Assembly (NCBI RefSeq): GCF_014054725.1
Contig: NZ_CP059563.1
Span: 1,577,749-1,641,748, forward strand
Reading direction: 5' to 3'
Length of the DNA stretch: 64,000 bases
DNA from: Conchiformibius steedae
Lineage (GTDB): Bacteria > Pseudomonadota > Gammaproteobacteria > Burkholderiales > Neisseriaceae
In this document: positions 36,074 to 44,903 of the stretch, piece by piece
Layout of the letters: the number at the start of each line of letters is the position of its first letter
How positions within the stretch are numbered: position 1 is the first letter of the stretch
Program-made: the position numbers and the translations under genes
The notes under the pieces: generated by a model
Database searches by the model: none
Told to the model about the DNA's origin: nothing
What the model saw: only the letters and a program-made list of their open reading frames with translations

Positions 36074-36925
36074 ATGCGGCAAGACAAATTAGGTTCGGCG
36101 TGGATGGTGGTGGCGGCGTTTTTTCTTACCCTGATGGGCGTGGGGGTGAAAACCGCAGGGCTGCGCTGGCAGATGAACCCTTATGAGCTGGTGTTTTGGC
36201 GGGTAACGGCGGGCGTGGTGTTTTTGGGGGCGCACGCGCTGTATCTGCGCCGTGATTTGAGTACGTCTCACCCCAAAGCGCATTTGTGGCGCGGATTGGC
36301 GGGAACGGGCGCGTTGCTGCTGTTTTTTTACGGCGTACTGCGCCTGCCTTTGGGAACAGCGGTTACGCTAAACTATACGTCGCCATTTTTTCTGGCGGTG
36401 CTGTCGGTGCTGCTGCTGAAAGAACGTCCGCCGCTGCGCGTGTGGTTGGCGTTGTCGCTGGGTTTGGGCGGGGTGGTGCTGTTGTTGCAGCCATCGTTAG
36501 CCGAAGGACAACTTTGGAACGCGCTGTTGTGTTTGGGCAGCGGTTTGGGCGCAGGTTATGCCTATTTACAGGTTCGCCAGTTGTCGCAGTTGGGCGAACC
36601 CGCTTGGCGCATTGTGTTTTATTTCTCGCTGACTGCCGCCGTGGTCTCTGCCCTCGCTGCCACTTTTTTTGCGGGTTGGACACCGCTAACGTGGGACAAA
36701 CTGCCGCTGCTGCTGGGCATTGGCGTGGTCGCCACTTTGGGGCAGTTGGCATTAACCCGCGCTTACCATGTCGGACAAAAATTTACCGTTGCCGCGCTGT
36801 CGTATTTAACGGTGGTGTTTTCTGCACTATACGGCGCAGGTTTTTTGGGCGAAAGCTTGGGCGTGTGGGAAATCTCGGGCATTGTGCTGGTGATTTTGGC
36901 GGGAATCGGCAGCAGTTTGCGTTAA
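36074..36925 (+). CDS. EamA/DMT-family transporter
   Basis: The 283-residue protein has about ten hydrophobic helices in two EamA repeats (residues 10-135 and 150-280). LPLGTAVTLNYTSPFFLAVLS is the typical end of the first repeat, and AYHVGQKFTVAALSYLTVV that of the second. The drug/metabolite transporter superfamily exports amino acids or other small molecules; the substrate is unknown. I chose the ATG at 36074 because the frame upstream encodes an unlikely basic leader. Confidence 0.8.
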   Translation: MRQDKLGSAWMVVAAFFLTLMGVGVKTAGLRWQMNPYELVFWRVTAGVVFLGAHALYLRRDLSTSHPKAHLWRGLAGTGALLLFFYGVLRLPLGTAVTLNYTSPFFLAVLSVLLLKERPPLRVWLALSLGLGGVVLLLQPSLAEGQLWNALLCLGSGLGAGYAYLQVRQLSQLGEPAWRIVFYFSLTAAVVSALAATFFAGWTPLTWDKLPLLLGIGVVATLGQLALTRAYHVGQKFTVAALSYLTVVFSALYGAGFLGESLGVWEISGIVLVILAGIGSSLR

Positions 36926-37117
36926 TTGCAACAAAAAAGACGAAAAAAACCGTCAAAGCCGCACCATTGCTGCATCACAGCAGCGCACATGGTATGATTT
37001 GCACATGGGTCAATACTTTGTAACCCCTTGTTTGTTTGACGGGGCAGCGCACAGTTCGCCGCTGCCTTGCGTATGAAAATGTAATTGTATTATTTAGTTT
37101 GTAAAGAGAGGATTTGT

Positions 37118-38176
37118 ATGTCGTACTCCCGCATCCGCACTACCGCCCTGTTTGCCGCACTGGCAGGCACATTAAGCTTCCCCGCCCACGCCAGCGAAGA
37201 CCCGCTGGGACAGTTCTTGGACCAAAACTTCCCCACCATTTACGCTGCCGAAACCGACGACGACCCCATCCGCGTGTTTGCCGAACGCCAGCGCCAGCAG
37301 CAGCAACAACAGGCAGCTTATGAAAACGTGGTGCAGGTACAGCCCGCCGTCAGCCACAACTTCCAGCCCGCCGTTGAAAACCGCCGTCCGTTTGCCGAAA
37401 CCTTTAACAGCAGCAATCCTTCGTCTTACGCCTATGTGCCGATGCTGAATGCGCGTTCTGCCTTGGTGATGAACGCCAATACCGGCAAAATCCTGTATCA
37501 GAAAAACATGGACAGCGTGCGTTCCATCGCTTCGATTTCCAAGCTGATGGCCGCTATGGTGGTGTTGGATGCCAATTTGAGCATGAACGAACCCATTACC
37601 ATTACCGCTGCCGAAATCGACCGCTTAAAAGGCACAGGCAGCCGTTTGTCTATCGGCACCACTCTCAGCCGTGGCGAACTGCTGCATTTGGGTTTGATGA
37701 GCAGCGAAAACCGCGCCATTCACGCTTTAGGACGCACCTATCCGGGGGGCATGAGTGCATTTGTTGCCGCCATGAACGCCAAAGCCCGCAATTTGGGCAT
37801 GAGCCGCACCCGCTTTTTCGAACCCACAGGTCTTGACCCGCGCAATGTTTCTACCGCACGCGATTTAAGCGTGATGGTACGCGCCGCCAACGGCTATCCC
37901 AAAATCCGCCAATTGAGCACGTCTAACTACGGTTCTGTGTACACCAGCGCAGGCAAAACCCAAACTTATAAAAACACCAATGCTTTAGTGCGCGAAGGCG
38001 TGTGGAACATCAGCCTGCAAAAAACAGGCTACATCCGCGAAGCAGGACGTTCTATGGTGTTGCAGGCGCAAATGGGCAAAGAGCCTGTGGTGATTGTGGT
38101 GCTGGGTTCATCCACTTCTGCCAGCCGCGTAAACGATGCACGCGCCCTGCGTAATGCCATTCAAACCCCGCTGTAA
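37118..38176 (+). CDS. pbpG: D-alanyl-D-alanine endopeptidase (PBP7-like)
   Basis: This periplasmic serine peptidase of 352 residues cleaves DD-cross-links in peptidoglycan. It has a signal peptide (1-26), then a Gln-rich stretch (58-66). The catalytic motifs are SISK (Ser139, Lys142), SEN (Ser196-Asn198) and KTG (302-304), and all are intact. There is no C-terminal amphipathic anchor, so it is PBP7-like and not PBP5-like. AGAGAGGA precedes the ATG at 37118. A strong terminator follows. Confidence 0.88.
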   Translation: MSYSRIRTTALFAALAGTLSFPAHASEDPLGQFLDQNFPTIYAAETDDDPIRVFAERQRQQQQQQAAYENVVQVQPAVSHNFQPAVENRRPFAETFNSSNPSSYAYVPMLNARSALVMNANTGKILYQKNMDSVRSIASISKLMAAMVVLDANLSMNEPITITAAEIDRLKGTGSRLSIGTTLSRGELLHLGLMSSENRAIHALGRTYPGGMSAFVAAMNAKARNLGMSRTRFFEPTGLDPRNVSTARDLSVMVRAANGYPKIRQLSTSNYGSVYTSAGKTQTYKNTNALVREGVWNISLQKTGYIREAGRSMVLQAQMGKEPVVIVVLGSSTSASRVNDARALRNAIQTPL

Positions 38177-38189
38177 TCCCGTCTGATTC

Positions 38190-38229
38190 AAAAAACACGC
38201 AGCACATTGATTGTGCTGCGTGTTTTTTT
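38190..38229. terminator. Bidirectional terminator pbpG/trpD
   Basis: AAAAACACGCAGCAC and GTGCTGCGTGTTTTT form a perfect stem of about 15 bp around ATTGATT, with A- and T-runs on either side. The flanking genes converge. Confidence 0.92.
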
Positions 38230-38232
38230 ATT

Positions 38233-39276
38233 TTATGCGCTTTCCGCTGCCAATCGGCGGCAACCATCCACAAACGCCAACTGTTTTGCCTGCGCTTCAC
38301 CGCTGTCCAAAGCCGCTTGCGCCCGTGCCACGCCGTCTGCCCAATCACTTGCCACATTTGCCGCATACAATGCCGCCGCCGCGTTCATCAACACAATATC
38401 CCGCGCCGCGCCACGCTCGCTGCCCGCCAACACCCGATTCATCATCGCCAACGATTCGGCAGCGTTATCCACCTGTAAACCGTCCAAATTTTTATAACGT
38501 GTCAAACCAAAATCTTCAGGACAAACCGTGTATTCGTGAATACGACCGTCTTTCAACTCTGCCACATGGGTATCACCCGTTACCGTAATTTCGTCCAAAC
38601 CATCGCTGCCATGCACCACCAACACATGCTGTGAACCCAATTGCTGTAACACCCGCGACAAAATCCCGCACAAATCAATGTGGAACACGCCCAATAATTG
38701 GTTTTTTGCCCCTGCGGGATTGGTTAAAGGTCCTAAAATATTAAAAATGGTTCTAAAACCCAATGATTTACGCACAGGCGCAACGTGGCGCATCGCCAAA
38801 TGATGATTGGGCGCAAACATAAAACCCACACCACATTCGTCCATGCTGCGGGCAATTTGCTGCGGCGACAAGCTCAAAGGTGCGCCCATGGCTTCCACCA
38901 CTTCCGCCGCGCCGCTGGAAGACGACACCGAACGTCCGCCGTGTTTCGCCACTTTTGCGCCCGCCGCCGCCGCCACAAACATGGCGGTGGTGGAAATATT
39001 AAAGGTTTTTGCGCCGTCACCGCCCGTACCGACAATATCCACCAAGTTTTCGGTATCGCTTACCGGCACACTCAAGGCAAATTCGCGCATCACCGCCGCC
39101 GCCGCTGTGATTTCCGATACCGTTTCCACTTTGATGCGCAAGCCCGTCAGCAGCGCGGCAAGCTGTTCTGGGGCGACTTCGCCGCGCATGATTTGACGCA
39201 TCAAATCGGTCATTTCGTCATAAAACAATTCGTTATTGTCAATCAGGCGCAACAGGGCCTGTTGGGGGGTAATCAC
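38233..39276 (-). CDS. trpD: Anthranilate phosphoribosyltransferase
   Basis: TrpD joins anthranilate to PRPP in tryptophan synthesis. The 347-residue protein has the PRPP site [14 protein letters not shown], the anthranilate-side [19 protein letters not shown] and FGLNPL-type [15 protein letters not shown] chose the GTG start at 39276 because GGGAG lies eight bases upstream and the product then begins at the usual point ([13 protein letters not shown]). A TTG at 39291 is the alternative. No other trp genes are next to it. Confidence 0.95.
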   Translation of the reverse strand: MITPQQALLRLIDNNELFYDEMTDLMRQIMRGEVAPEQLAALLTGLRIKVETVSEITAAAAVMREFALSVPVSDTENLVDIVGTGGDGAKTFNISTTAMFVAAAAGAKVAKHGGRSVSSSSGAAEVVEAMGAPLSLSPQQIARSMDECGVGFMFAPNHHLAMRHVAPVRKSLGFRTIFNILGPLTNPAGAKNQLLGVFHIDLCGILSRVLQQLGSQHVLVVHGSDGLDEITVTGDTHVAELKDGRIHEYTVCPEDFGLTRYKNLDGLQVDNAAESLAMMNRVLAGSERGAARDIVLMNAAAALYAANVASDWADGVARAQAALDSGEAQAKQLAFVDGCRRLAAESA

Positions 39277-39330
39277 GGCGCAAGCTCCCAAAAAATGGCA
39301 TTCTACCGTGTTTTCGGCGGGGGATAAAAC

Positions 39331-39366
39331 AAAAAACCGTATTGTTTTTCATCACAATACGGTTTT
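39331..39366. terminator. Terminator of the small exported protein gene
   Basis: AAAACCGTATTG and CAATACGGTTTT form a perfect 12-bp stem between the 39389 gene and trpD, both read leftwards. Confidence 0.85.
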
Positions 39367-39388
39367 GAATAAAATATTTTGGCGGCAT

Positions 39389-39949
39389 TTACATACGGCT
39401 TAATTCGCGCTGCAATGCCTGAATATTTTGTTGGCGGTCCAAAACGGCACTTTCCAATTGGCGCACACGACCCTGATGGGCAGTATCGGTTTTGCCTGCA
39501 GATACCACACGACCGTCTGCCAAGGCTTTTTGTGCGGCAGCCAAAGCATTGCGTTCGTTTGCCAATTCCTGTTCCAAAATGGTACGGCGACCACCGCCGC
39601 CACGGGCAACGGGAACCGCTTTGGGACGTGCCACCGCTACGGCAGGCAGGGGACGCGGTGCAACAGGACGTTTAACCGCCACAGGCACGGGACGCGCGGC
39701 ACGGGCGCGGTTGCCGTGGGCGTGCTGCACCGCCACTTCGGGCGCGGCAGGTTTGGCTTCTGCCACATTGTCAAGCGAATCTTGACGTTTGATGCTGGTA
39801 TAAGTGCCGATTTGTTTACCCAAATTGGCGTAGCCCTTGGAACCTTTGGCTTTGTCGGAATAACAGCCCGAACCGCAACTGTACACTTTTGCATCTAATA
39901 CGGGGCTGACTGCTGCAGCAAAACTCAAAATAATCAAGGGTTTTTTCAT
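39389..39949 (-). CDS. Small exported protein with C-terminal coiled coil
   Basis: The 186-residue protein has a signal peptide (about 1-20). A short Cys-containing mature N-terminus follows (KVYSCGSGCYSDKAKGSKG), then a Pro/Ala/Arg-rich linker (about 68-118) and a coiled-coil helix (about 122-186, ILEQELANERNALAAAQKAL onward). The two close cysteines may form a disulfide. The plan, short domain-linker-coiled coil, resembles small neisserial periplasmic proteins with unknown role. ATG 39949 has AAAGGAA upstream. Confidence 0.6.
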   Translation of the reverse strand: MKKPLIILSFAAAVSPVLDAKVYSCGSGCYSDKAKGSKGYANLGKQIGTYTSIKRQDSLDNVAEAKPAAPEVAVQHAHGNRARAARPVPVAVKRPVAPRPLPAVAVARPKAVPVARGGGGRRTILEQELANERNALAAAQKALADGRVVSAGKTDTAHQGRVRQLESAVLDRQQNIQALQRELSRM

Positions 39950-40175
39950 AATGTTCCTTTTCCTCGTTTTTTAAACGGGAATGTTGCGTTATTTAAATTG
40001 TTGCGGATTTTACCACATAGCCCCCCTTAAACAAGTAAAATTTTGTAAAGAAAGAGAAAGGGATTGACGTGCACAAACGCTGCCGCAATGATGCTTTTCT
40101 GATACACTATGGCGGTTGACGGGCAGGAACAAGCTGTTTGAAACCTTGCCGAATTTTGATATTGAGGAATCCATC

Positions 40176-41837
40176 ATGAACAATCATTTGCTTGATTTGC
40201 TGGACCGCGCCTGCCTCTGGGCAGAACAGGACGACGACACCGAAACCCATGCGGAACTGGCCGATTTAATCGGGCGTGCCGAAGCAGGCGAAGCCGAAGC
40301 GCAGCAAACGCTGGCAGCGCGGTTTAACGGACGTTTGCAGTTTGGCACGGCGGGTTTGCGCGGGCGTTTGCAGGCAGGTCCTCAAGGCATGAACCGCGTG
40401 TTGGTGGCGCAGGCAGCGGCGGGGTTTGCCGCCTATCTGCATCAGTTTGACACTGACCCCAGTGTGGTTATCGGCTATGACGGGCGCAAAAATTCCGCCC
40501 GATTCGCTCAAGATACGGCGGAAATTATGGCGGGCGCAGGCATCAACACCCTGCTGCTGCCGTGTCCCTTGCCCACGCCTGTGTTGGCGTATGCGCTGAA
40601 ACGTTTGAATTTAAGCGGTGGCGTGATGGTCACCGCCAGCCACAATCCGCCTGAAGACAACGGCTATAAAGTGTATTTGGGACGCAGCAACGGCGGCGGA
40701 CAAATCGTTTCCCCCGCCGACCGCGACATCGCCGCCCACATTGACCACATCGCACAAGGCAATATCCGCGACTTGCCCCGCAGCGACACCTATGCCATAT
40801 TAAACGATGAAATCGTTAAAGAATATGTGCGCGAAACCGCCAAAATTGTTACTGCTGCGCCCGCGCCCTTAAATTATGTTTACACCGCCATGCACGGCGT
40901 GGGCAAAGACGTATTGTTCCAAGCCCTAAATGCCGCGCAACTGCCGCTGCCCACCCTCGTAGCCGAACAGTGCGAACCCGACGGCAGCTTCCCCACCGTG
41001 CGTTTCCCCAATCCCGAAGAAGCAGGCGCATTGGATTTGGCCATTGAGTTAGCCAAACGCACCGATGCCGAATTGATTTTGGCAAACGACCCCGATGCCG
41101 ACCGTTTGGCGGTTGCCCTGCCCGATGCCGAAGGCAATTGGCACACCCTGCACGGCAATACCGTGGGCTGCTGGCTGGCGTGGCACATGGCACAACGCGC
41201 CCAAGCCCAAGGACTCGGCGGCACGCTGGCGTGTTCGCTGGTATCCACCCCCGCGCTGGCGCGTATCGCCGCCGAATGCGGACTGGATTACGCCGAAACC
41301 CTCACAGGTTTCAAATACATTGCCAAAGTAGGAAACCTGCTGTTTGGTTTTGAAGAAGCCTTGGGCTATTTAGTTGACCCCGACAAAGTGCGCGACAAGG
41401 ACGGTATTTCCGCCGCCCTCGCCTTTTTGGATTTGGTCAACACATTAAAACAGCAAGGCAAAACCCTTGCCGACTACGCCGCCGAATTTACCGCCCGTTT
41501 CGGCGCGTTTGCCAGCAGCCAAATTTCCATTCGCAGCAGCGACACCGCCGCACTGATGAATGCCCTACGCCAGCACCCCCTGCAACACATCGGCAGCCAA
41601 ACCGTTGTCCGCAGCCAAGATTTGTTGGCAAGCGACCATCCCAACGACATTCTGATTTACACACTGGACACAGGCAACCGCCTGATTGTGCGCCCGTCGG
41701 GTACAGAACCGAAAGTCAAATTCTATTTAGACGCACAAGGCACAGACGATGCCGATGCCCGCCGTTCGCTGGCAGAATTGGAACACGCCGTGCGTGAATT
41801 ACTACGCAGCGAAACCTACGGCAACCAAAACTGCTAA
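40176..41837 (+). CDS. Phosphoglucomutase/phosphomannomutase family protein
   Basis: The 553-residue cytosolic enzyme interconverts hexose 1- and 6-phosphates. The phosphoserine motif is TASHNP (Ser155), the Mg loop is DPDADR (near 308), the sugar-binding GFEEALGY is in domain 3 and the phosphate-binding RPSGTEPKVKFY in domain 4. Its size and FGTAGLRGR start place it with the long phospho-sugar mutases (PgcA/PGM2-like). GAGGAA precedes the ATG at 40176. It could supply glucose-1-phosphate for the RmlA made in this window. Confidence 0.88.
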   Translation: MNNHLLDLLDRACLWAEQDDDTETHAELADLIGRAEAGEAEAQQTLAARFNGRLQFGTAGLRGRLQAGPQGMNRVLVAQAAAGFAAYLHQFDTDPSVVIGYDGRKNSARFAQDTAEIMAGAGINTLLLPCPLPTPVLAYALKRLNLSGGVMVTASHNPPEDNGYKVYLGRSNGGGQIVSPADRDIAAHIDHIAQGNIRDLPRSDTYAILNDEIVKEYVRETAKIVTAAPAPLNYVYTAMHGVGKDVLFQALNAAQLPLPTLVAEQCEPDGSFPTVRFPNPEEAGALDLAIELAKRTDAELILANDPDADRLAVALPDAEGNWHTLHGNTVGCWLAWHMAQRAQAQGLGGTLACSLVSTPALARIAAECGLDYAETLTGFKYIAKVGNLLFGFEEALGYLVDPDKVRDKDGISAALAFLDLVNTLKQQGKTLADYAAEFTARFGAFASSQISIRSSDTAALMNALRQHPLQHIGSQTVVRSQDLLASDHPNDILIYTLDTGNRLIVRPSGTEPKVKFYLDAQGTDDADARRSLAELEHAVRELLRSETYGNQNC

Positions 41838-41840
41838 CCC

Positions 41841-41876
41841 AAAGGGCGCATCAGATTGACCGATGCGCCCTTTTTT
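41841..41876. terminator. Bidirectional terminator
   Basis: AAAGGGCGCATC and GATGCGCCCTTT form a perfect 12-bp stem followed by T-run. It is between the convergent mutase and SDR genes. Confidence 0.92.
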
Positions 41877-41884
41877 AGAAATCT

Positions 41885-42607
41885 TTACAAATAAACCACT
41901 TCCCCGCTTCTACCACGACTACCCTGTCCCAACCAATACACAAAATCAGGGGTAATATCCGTCATGTTTTTGCGCTCGTTTGCCGTTTCACCAGGGTGGG
42001 AACGCAAACGCTGCGGCGAGTTGATGCGCCCCGGTACCAGCACATTGGCGCGTAAATGTTCAAAACGTTCCCATTCGTCCGCTGCCACCCCGCACAAATA
42101 ATTTAACGCCGCTTTAGACGCACCAAATCCGCCCCAATACGCCTGCGGCGTTTCGCTGTGGCTTTCGCCCACAAACACCACCGAAGCATCGTCTGCCGCT
42201 TTCAGCAAAGGCAGCAAAGCACGGGTCAAGCCCATCGGCGCAACGGTATTGATGCGATATTGGTTTACCCATTCGGCAACCGTTTGAAAATCCAAGGGCG
42301 AAAGCGCGTAAAAATAGCTGGCGCAATGCACCACACCGTTTAATTTGCCATTTGTGGCTTGGGCAATGGTGTCCGCCAAACGCGCAAACTCGTTTTCTTC
42401 GGCAGTCATCAGGTCAAAACACACGGCAAACGGTTCGGGTGCGCCCGTTGCCACAATATCGTCATATACTTTTTCCAATTTTTTTTGGTGACGCGCCGTT
42501 AAAATCACGGTAGCCCCCGCAGCGGCGCAAGCCTTGGCAACCTGTTCGCCCAAACCCTGCGATGCGCCCGTTACCAGCACGGTGCGTCCTTGCAAATCCT
42601 GTGTCAT
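41885..42607 (-). CDS. Short-chain dehydrogenase/reductase-like protein with Phe for catalytic Tyr
   Basis: The 240-residue Rossmann protein has the NAD(P) motif GASQGLG (14-20) and the structural NTVAP-type Asn. It resembles YciK-type SDRs. The ATG at 42607 with AAGGAA upstream is chosen. In the active site the expected Tyr-x-x-x-Lys reads Phe161-Gly-Ala-Ser-Lys165, so the general acid is missing, and the Ser region reads VGESHSE. A Tyr three to four residues earlier (Tyr157) is not at the right spacing. The protein may have a non-catalytic or altered role. The substrate is unknown. Confidence 0.8.
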   Translation of the reverse strand: MTQDLQGRTVLVTGASQGLGEQVAKACAAAGATVILTARHQKKLEKVYDDIVATGAPEPFAVCFDLMTAEENEFARLADTIAQATNGKLNGVVHCASYFYALSPLDFQTVAEWVNQYRINTVAPMGLTRALLPLLKAADDASVVFVGESHSETPQAYWGGFGASKAALNYLCGVAADEWERFEHLRANVLVPGRINSPQRLRSHPGETANERKNMTDITPDFVYWLGQGSRGRSGEVVYL

Positions 42608-42679
42608 CACATATTCCTTATGTTTTTTGCTTTTTAAAAATCGCCTAACTATAGCTGACAAGGGCGAAAGTCATTTGAT

Positions 42680-43969
42680 TCAAATCAAATCTCCCACACA
42701 TTGTCGCGCCGCTGCCATGCCGCTTTGCACCGCCGCTTCCAAAGTAGCGGGATAACGCGGATGCAGATAATCGCCCGCCACATACAGCTTGTGCGCCCGC
42801 CACACCGATACATCGGGCAAGGTTCTACCTGCTTCGCTGGCAACGGTGGCGCGTTTTTCGGTAATCACCTGACAGGCTTCAGGTTCGGGAAGATTCGGGC
42901 AAACGCGGCGCAGGTCTTGACAGATAGATTCTTGCCATTGCGCGGGCGTATAGTCGCCGTATTGTTCGGATACGCTTACCACCGCCGCGATTTCATGCGC
43001 CCCATTTAGCGGATAACGGTCAATCAGCCAATGCGCCGTTCCATCTGCCAAACCCAACATTGGCGCGGGCAACATCACCCTATCGCGAAAACGCAGATAA
43101 ACAGTGGCAATAGCATGATATTTCAAGGATTTAAACCACGCTTGCTGTGGCGCAAACCATGCTTCAGGCAATACCCGTGCCACCTGATGCGGCGCAACCG
43201 CCACCACCACCGCATCAAAATCCTGCCCGTGAATGTGGTAACGCCCGTTTTCACGCGCCAAACCCCCTACACGCACCGAAGGCACAAAATGTCCGCCATG
43301 CGCCGCTAAATCACGCAGCATAGGTGCAACAAACCATTGTCCCAAATCGGTTTTTGGCAAACAAAAATCGCTGCCGTCCCTGCTGTTCCACACCCCGTCT
43401 GCCAACACATCCGCCAACACGCGCAGGCTCGCGCTTGCCACAGGCGTATTCAAAGCCGCCAACACCAAAGGTTGCCAAAACTGCGCCAAAAGCGTGGCAT
43501 CTGCGCCCTGCCCTTGCAGCCACGCGCCCACAGTTTGGTCGGGCGCACTGCTGCGCTGATACGCCTGCAACGCCGCCATCTGCCGCAACAAAGCCGTTTT
43601 CTGCCGCCAAGACCAGCCCCGCGCCCGCAATACACCCCACAACAAATGCCACGGCGCAGGCAAAGCCGCTGTTTGCAAACACAAACCGCCGTGCATCTGC
43701 CAATCCATTGCCCCGCGCTGCGTATGCGCCGACACATCCGCGCCCGCCTGCTGCAACAGCGCAAATACACTGCGATACGCCCCCAACAGCAAATGTTGTC
43801 CGTTGTCTAAAAAAGAAAAACCGTGGCGCGATGCCACCGTCCGCGCCCGTCCGCCCGCTTCGCGCCCTGCTTCAAACAACACCACTTCAGCATGCCGCGC
43901 CAACTGCACCGCCGCCGCCAGCCCCGCCCAACCTGCACCCACCACCGCCACTTTATGCCTTTGTTTCAT
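42680..43969 (-). CDS. hpnE: Hydroxysqualene dehydroxylase HpnE
   Basis: This FAD-dependent amine-oxidase-fold enzyme of 429 residues reduces hydroxysqualene to squalene in the HpnC-HpnD-HpnE route. The dinucleotide motif VAVVGAGWAGLAAAV is near the start, followed by GGRARTV, and the C-terminal FAD motif is LYVAGDYLHPRYPATLEAAVQSG. The ATG at 43969 overlaps the hpnD stop (ATGA), so the genes are coupled. No squalene-hopene cyclase is in the window; the end product is unknown. Confidence 0.88.
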   Translation of the reverse strand: MKQRHKVAVVGAGWAGLAAAVQLARHAEVVLFEAGREAGGRARTVASRHGFSFLDNGQHLLLGAYRSVFALLQQAGADVSAHTQRGAMDWQMHGGLCLQTAALPAPWHLLWGVLRARGWSWRQKTALLRQMAALQAYQRSSAPDQTVGAWLQGQGADATLLAQFWQPLVLAALNTPVASASLRVLADVLADGVWNSRDGSDFCLPKTDLGQWFVAPMLRDLAAHGGHFVPSVRVGGLARENGRYHIHGQDFDAVVVAVAPHQVARVLPEAWFAPQQAWFKSLKYHAIATVYLRFRDRVMLPAPMLGLADGTAHWLIDRYPLNGAHEIAAVVSVSEQYGDYTPAQWQESICQDLRRVCPNLPEPEACQVITEKRATVASEAGRTLPDVSVWRAHKLYVAGDYLHPRYPATLEAAVQSGMAAARQCVGDLI

Positions 43970-44817
43970 AGGCGGAATCCAAACAGCCAAAATTTCAACG
44001 CCAAACGGATTTTACGCGGTTTGGGAATATTGATTTTATATTTCAACACATTCTGTGCGCCGTCCAATTTAATTTCCTGCAATAGCGCGTAATAAATTCC
44101 CCCCATCACCAAACCTGCTTTTTGTTTTTTTCGGTCTTGCTCGGGCAGCAGATTCAATGCGTTACGATAGGTTTGTTCAGCACGTTCCACCTGAAACGCC
44201 ATCAGCTTGGCAAAATCGGGGGTAGGCGTGGCGCTTAAAATCGTTTGTGCAGGGACATTAAATTGCTGTAATTCCGCCATCGGCAGATAAATCCGCCCCA
44301 TACGTGCATCTTCGCCCACATCGCGGATAATATTGGTCAGCTGCAATGCCAAACCCAAAGTTTGCGCATAATCCAAGGTTTGCGCATCAGAAAAACCCAA
44401 AATCCGTGCAATCAAACGTCCCACCACGCCCGCCACGCGATAGCAATAATATTGCAAATCGTTAAAATCGTGATAACGGACATGATGCAAATCCATTTCC
44501 ATGCCGTTGATAACGTCTTCCAACTCGTCTTTGGGCAGGGAAAACGCTTTGACCACTTCGGCAAGTACCTGATTAACAGGATGTTCGGGCGTGCTTGTGC
44601 CGTCAAAGGCTTTATCCAAATCCTGCCGCCACCACGCTAATACCGTTTTGGCAACCTGACCATCACTGCAATCGTCCACCGCATCATCCAATTCGCGGCA
44701 AAACGCGTATAACACGGTCAGCGCGTCTTTTTTGGCAGCAGGCAAAAAGAAAAATCCTGCTAAAAAACTGGAACCGCTGGCGCGGGTTTTGCGGCGGCAA
44801 TAATCAAGCGGACTCAT
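43966..44817 (-). CDS. hpnD: Presqualene diphosphate synthase HpnD
   Basis: HpnD condenses two farnesyl diphosphates to presqualene diphosphate. The 283-residue protein has both Asp-rich Mg motifs: ELDDAVDD (42-49) and RDVGEDARMGRIYLP. FCRELDD and ALQLTNIIRDV are typical of the squalene/phytoene synthase fold. Its stop overlaps the hpnE start. The middle enzyme HpnC, normally encoded alongside, is missing from the window. Confidence 0.9.
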   Translation of the reverse strand: MSPLDYCRRKTRASGSSFLAGFFFLPAAKKDALTVLYAFCRELDDAVDDCSDGQVAKTVLAWWRQDLDKAFDGTSTPEHPVNQVLAEVVKAFSLPKDELEDVINGMEMDLHHVRYHDFNDLQYYCYRVAGVVGRLIARILGFSDAQTLDYAQTLGLALQLTNIIRDVGEDARMGRIYLPMAELQQFNVPAQTILSATPTPDFAKLMAFQVERAEQTYRNALNLLPEQDRKKQKAGLVMGGIYYALLQEIKLDGAQNVLKYKINIPKPRKIRLALKFWLFGFRL

Positions 44818-44903
44818 ATCAATCCATTGTTTACTTTAAAAAATATCCGCCCTGCTACGGAAAATCCGTGCAGGACGGGACTTTTCAACACCTTACAGCA
44901 GCA

